Origin: Aphelocoma coerulescens
Taxonomy: Eukaryota; Chordata; Aves; Passeriformes; Corvidae
NCBI RefSeq assembly: GCF_041296385.1
Contig: NC_091017.1
Coordinates: 11,712,001 to 11,776,000, forward strand
Length of the DNA: 64,000 nucleotides
Direction: 5' to 3'
A model generated the notes under the pieces. The model did no database searches. It was not told the DNA's origin and saw nothing but the letters and a program-made list of their open reading frames with translations. Made by a program: the position numbers and the translations under genes. Of this stretch, positions 61,219-64,000 are shown one piece after another (the first letter of the stretch is position 1; each line of letters opens with the position of its first letter).

Positions 61219-62450
61219 AGGAGCAAAGAGCTTCGGTAGACATCTCGCACAGGAGAAAGTTGCCAAGAAAGAACCACGTTCTTCATCAGCCCTCCTCATG
61301 TCCCGATTGGGGTGCTGCCTTCAAAGCCTTGCACATTGAAAGACTTCTCCAGCAAGTGCTTCTCCCCTGGCGCACTTCGCTGAGTGAGAGCTGCATGGGC
61401 AGCGTGGACTGAGCGAAACCGAAAGGGTGTCGCTGTAGCTCGAGCTGAGCAAAGAAACCGTGCACGGTGCACCGTTGGTGGGTGCAGCATGCACGCGGAA
61501 AAGCAGCAAAGTTCACTGCCATCGCTGGCCTTCTCTTCAGTCCAGACCACTTAAGGCAAACAATTTAGCTGCAGAGCACTGGGCTTGCGTGTGCAGTGCA
61601 CCAAATTGCCCAAGACCAGCAAGGGCTCGTTCACAAGCAGAGTCGGCTGAGAGCATTCTTGCTTGCTCCAGAAAGGAAGCCGCAGCTATAGTGCTTCATC
61701 CCACAGCGTGGACATAGGCACTTTCCTAGTTGTTCAGCCTTGCAGAGTCCCTGCAACTAGAGCTCAGCCAGGAGCAGGCGTCAAAGCAGAAGGCTTTCCT
61801 AAAGCACGCCTCTCCAACCAGCCTTCGGAAATCGCAAATGACACTGTGGCTCTGTGCCTTTCTTCTAAGACAGACGCCCACCTTGCTTTCACTCTCGCAG
61901 CTCCCTTGGCAGCCTCCAGCAGCTGCTTTCCTGGAGAACGGCCCGAGAAGTAGAAGCCAGGGCTGGGCTGCACCTTCGCCTTCCGCACGTAAGCGGCACC
62001 AGACTCACCGGTGCGCTCTGTTCTTCCCTCCTCCGCTGCATGCTACTACCATCGTGTTCTCCGAAAGACGGAGACTGAAGGGAAGCGCAAATGCTTCCAC
62101 AGAGAGCTACAAGAGGAATAGGCAGCAGCAGCACAGGCAAGTGCCGTGGAACTTCCTCCTTCCCAAGGCTATAACGTCAATTCAGCAGGCAGGAGAGTGG
62201 CAGCCACGCTCGTCTTGCAGCCCGTACAACGAGCACGCGAGCCCGGCGCTCCGCGGCTTCGTTCTTCGCCTTTTCGAGCACGCCGTACCTTCGTTCCCCC
62301 GGAGGCGGACGGTCTTCTGCTTCTCGCCCGGAACACTGTGCCCGGCAGTGCAGCGCTTTCTGCGGCAAGCTGCAAAGCGCCCGTCAGATGGCGATGCTGT
62401 CTGCCCGCTCCTCGGCTCGAGTGTACTCCGGCGCACGCTGCCGTCTCGCA
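61219..62450 (+). repeat. 1,232-bp element, unit 6 copy 2
   Basis: Marker states: palindrome intact, CTCCG, C at 62138. It shares GGACTGAGCG with unit 5 copy 2 but lacks the CTTTCTCCTAAG change. Confidence 0.95.
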
Positions 62451-62679
62451 AGGAGCAAAGAGCTTCGGTAGACAGCTCACACAGGAGAAAGGTGCCAGGA
62501 CGACACCACATTCCTCCTCACCCCTTCTCGTGGCCCACATTGTGGTGCTGCCTTCAAAGCCGTGCGCATTGAAAGACTCTTCCAGCAAGTGCTTCTCCCC
62601 TGGCACACTTCGCTCAGCGACAGCTACGTGGGCAGCGTGGACTCAGCGAAACTGAAAGGGTGTCCTTGTAGCTCGAGCT
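62451..62679 (+). repeat. Unit 6, partial monomer at the array's right edge
   Basis: Edge type, as in unit 1. Confidence 0.75.
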
Positions 62680-63335
62680 TGTTGGAGAGGATGAAAGTTT
62701 GGTAAGAAAGTTTCACAGCTATGTAGGCTTGACAGAAAGATCTCTGAATGTAGAAACTTAGCATGAGGTAGAAATGGAAACGAGTTTTGATAGAGAGTAA
62801 AAGGTGTTTTGCTGAAACACTGATCACTGAATAACTGAGAAGGCAAAGGTTGGAGATTGAGTTGGAAGGAGATGTTTTTTATTAGGACACCGGTATGTGA
62901 GTACAAACAAGCACATGTTTTTCACCAAGTAAATAAGTCTCAAGAAGGCCATAAGGAAATAGAAAACATGTTTTTACCAAAAAGAGAGCTATCGCAGGCA
63001 AACAAGAAATGTCGATGTAGCAAGAAGAAGAGAGGTCTGAGAATTTTCCACTGTAAGCTTAAATTGTAACATACTTACTCTTGTGATTGGATAAGAATGA
63101 CTATAATATGGTAATGGTAGTAGTCATGATAGGCTACAGGCAAATGTAAAGGTATTGTTGTATGGTGCTTATTGGTTGCTATGTATTGAGATACTCAGCA
63201 AAGAAAAATACATAATGCTTTCTAACTTGAACAGAAAGCGGCTCCAGGTATGCCTACCAGCTGTAGCTGACAGCTGTAGGGCTGGCTCTGGATACCCACT
63301 CCCTGAAATGCTGTAACTTCGCCTATGCAATACAC
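62680..63335. other. Unit 6, AT-rich block
   Basis: Same block, with ATGTAGGCTTGAC. It is the last AT-rich block in the window. Confidence 0.6.
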
Positions 63336-64000
63336 AGCTTTCAAGAGAGCCGCCTGAAGTCCAGACACCCTTCGCGAGCCTTTCTCCTATAGAGCTGTGG
63401 AAAGAAATCGTGCACGCTACACCGAGGGTGCGTGCAGCATGCACGAGCAAAAGCGGCAAAGTTCAGTGCCCTCGCTGGGCTTCCCTTCCGTGCGGATAAC
63501 GTGAGGCGAAAAATGAAGCCGCAGAGCACCGGGCTTGCAGGTGCAGTGCACCGAGTTGCAGAAGTCCAGCAGGCTCGTTCACAAGCCAAGCCGGCTGAGG
63601 GAGTCCTCGCGTCTCCAAAAGGGAACGCGGAGCCGTAGCACTTCATCCCACAGCGTGGACATAGGCACTTCCCTAGTCGTTCAGCCTTGCAGAGTCCCTG
63701 CAGCTAGAGCTCACCCAGGAGCAGGCGTCAAAGCAGAAGGCCCTCCTAAAGCACCCTTTCTCCAAGCAGCCTCCTGAAAGGGCGCATCACAGTGCGGCTC
63801 TGCGCCTTTCTTCTAAGACAGACGCCCGCTATACTTTCGTGCTCGCAGCTCCCTTGGCAGCCTCCAGCAGCTACTCTCCTGGAGAACGGCCGTAGACGTC
63901 AAAGCCAGTGCTGGGCTGCACCTCCGCCCTCCCCAGGTAAGCAACAGCGAACTCACCGGTGCACTCTGTACTTCCCTCCTCCGCTTGCATCCTACATGCA
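63336..64000 (+). repeat. Unit 6, diverged 3' portion of the element, cut by the window end
   Basis: Carries GGACATAGGCACTTCCC near 63656, shared with unit 3. It ends in the CATCCTACATGCA stretch. Confidence 0.8.

Larger units (their letters stand above)
57816..64000 (+). repeat. Higher-order macrosatellite unit 6, cut by the window end
   Basis: The first 6,185 bp of a further unit with two 1,232-bp copies and the inverted block. It ends inside the diverged monomer that follows the AT-rich block. The array therefore continues beyond the window on the right. Because position 1 falls inside a unit (at the base equivalent to 13784), it very probably continues on the left as well. Confidence 0.97.

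Noticed and set aside
1..64000. Ribosomal DNA array, since units of about 11 kb in tandem suggest it
   Set aside because: I see no stretch resembling 18S, 5.8S, 28S or 5S rRNA in any unit.

Overview
This 64-kb window is one continuous piece of a eukaryotic macrosatellite, a tandem array of very long repeat units. It holds five complete head-to-tail units and the first part of a sixth: 13,783, 11,307, 10,087, 11,319 and 11,319 bp, then 6,185 bp cut by the window end. The units read as nearly identical, differing by scattered single-base variants, one 12-bp deletion, one local inversion and the copy number of an internal repeat. I find no gene I can recognise, no tRNA or rRNA, no CRISPR array and no bacterial-type operon. 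The open reading frames present are short, occur in all frames on both strands, and recur only because the DNA recurs.

The sequence looks like nuclear DNA of a vertebrate. The mixture of CpG-containing GC-rich modules and AT-rich islands, and the lack of dense coding, fit heterochromatic or subtelomeric/centromeric DNA. A bird is my best guess, because bird chromosomes are known to carry chromosome-specific arrays with very long units, but nothing diagnostic (such as a recognisable CR1 tail) fixes the species.

Layout of each unit, using unit-1 positions: (a) 1-1011, an A/T-mixed segment; (b) 1012-2171, GC-rich diverged copies of the repeat monomer, partly inverted; (c) 2172-7099, a nested tandem array of exactly 1,232-bp copies (4, 2, 1, 2, 2, 2 copies in units 1-6); (d) 7100-7328, a partial diverged copy; (e) 7329-7984, an AT-rich block that interrupts the monomer; (f) 7985-8744, another diverged monomer portion; (g) 8745-9890, two tandem monomers 726 bp apart; (h) 9891-10250, a transition; (i) 10251-11740, a degenerate CCTTG pyrimidine-rich tract with an AT island, switching to its purine-rich complement at a hairpin; (j) 11741-12960, a low-GC segment with short diverged duplications; (k) 12961-13783, the oldest visible monomer copy.

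The array is built at three levels: an ancestral monomer of roughly 0.73 kb, a secondary 1,232-bp tandem array derived from it, and the 10-14 kb higher-order unit. All size differences between units equal whole multiples of 1,232 bp, except for the 12-bp deletion in unit 2. In units 4-6 a 402-bp block is inverted between two perfect 20-bp inverted repeats; units 1-3 have the other orientation. Shared variants are distributed reticulately among units, which points to unequal exchange and gene conversion. No protein-coding system could be identified; the interest lies in the repeat architecture itself.
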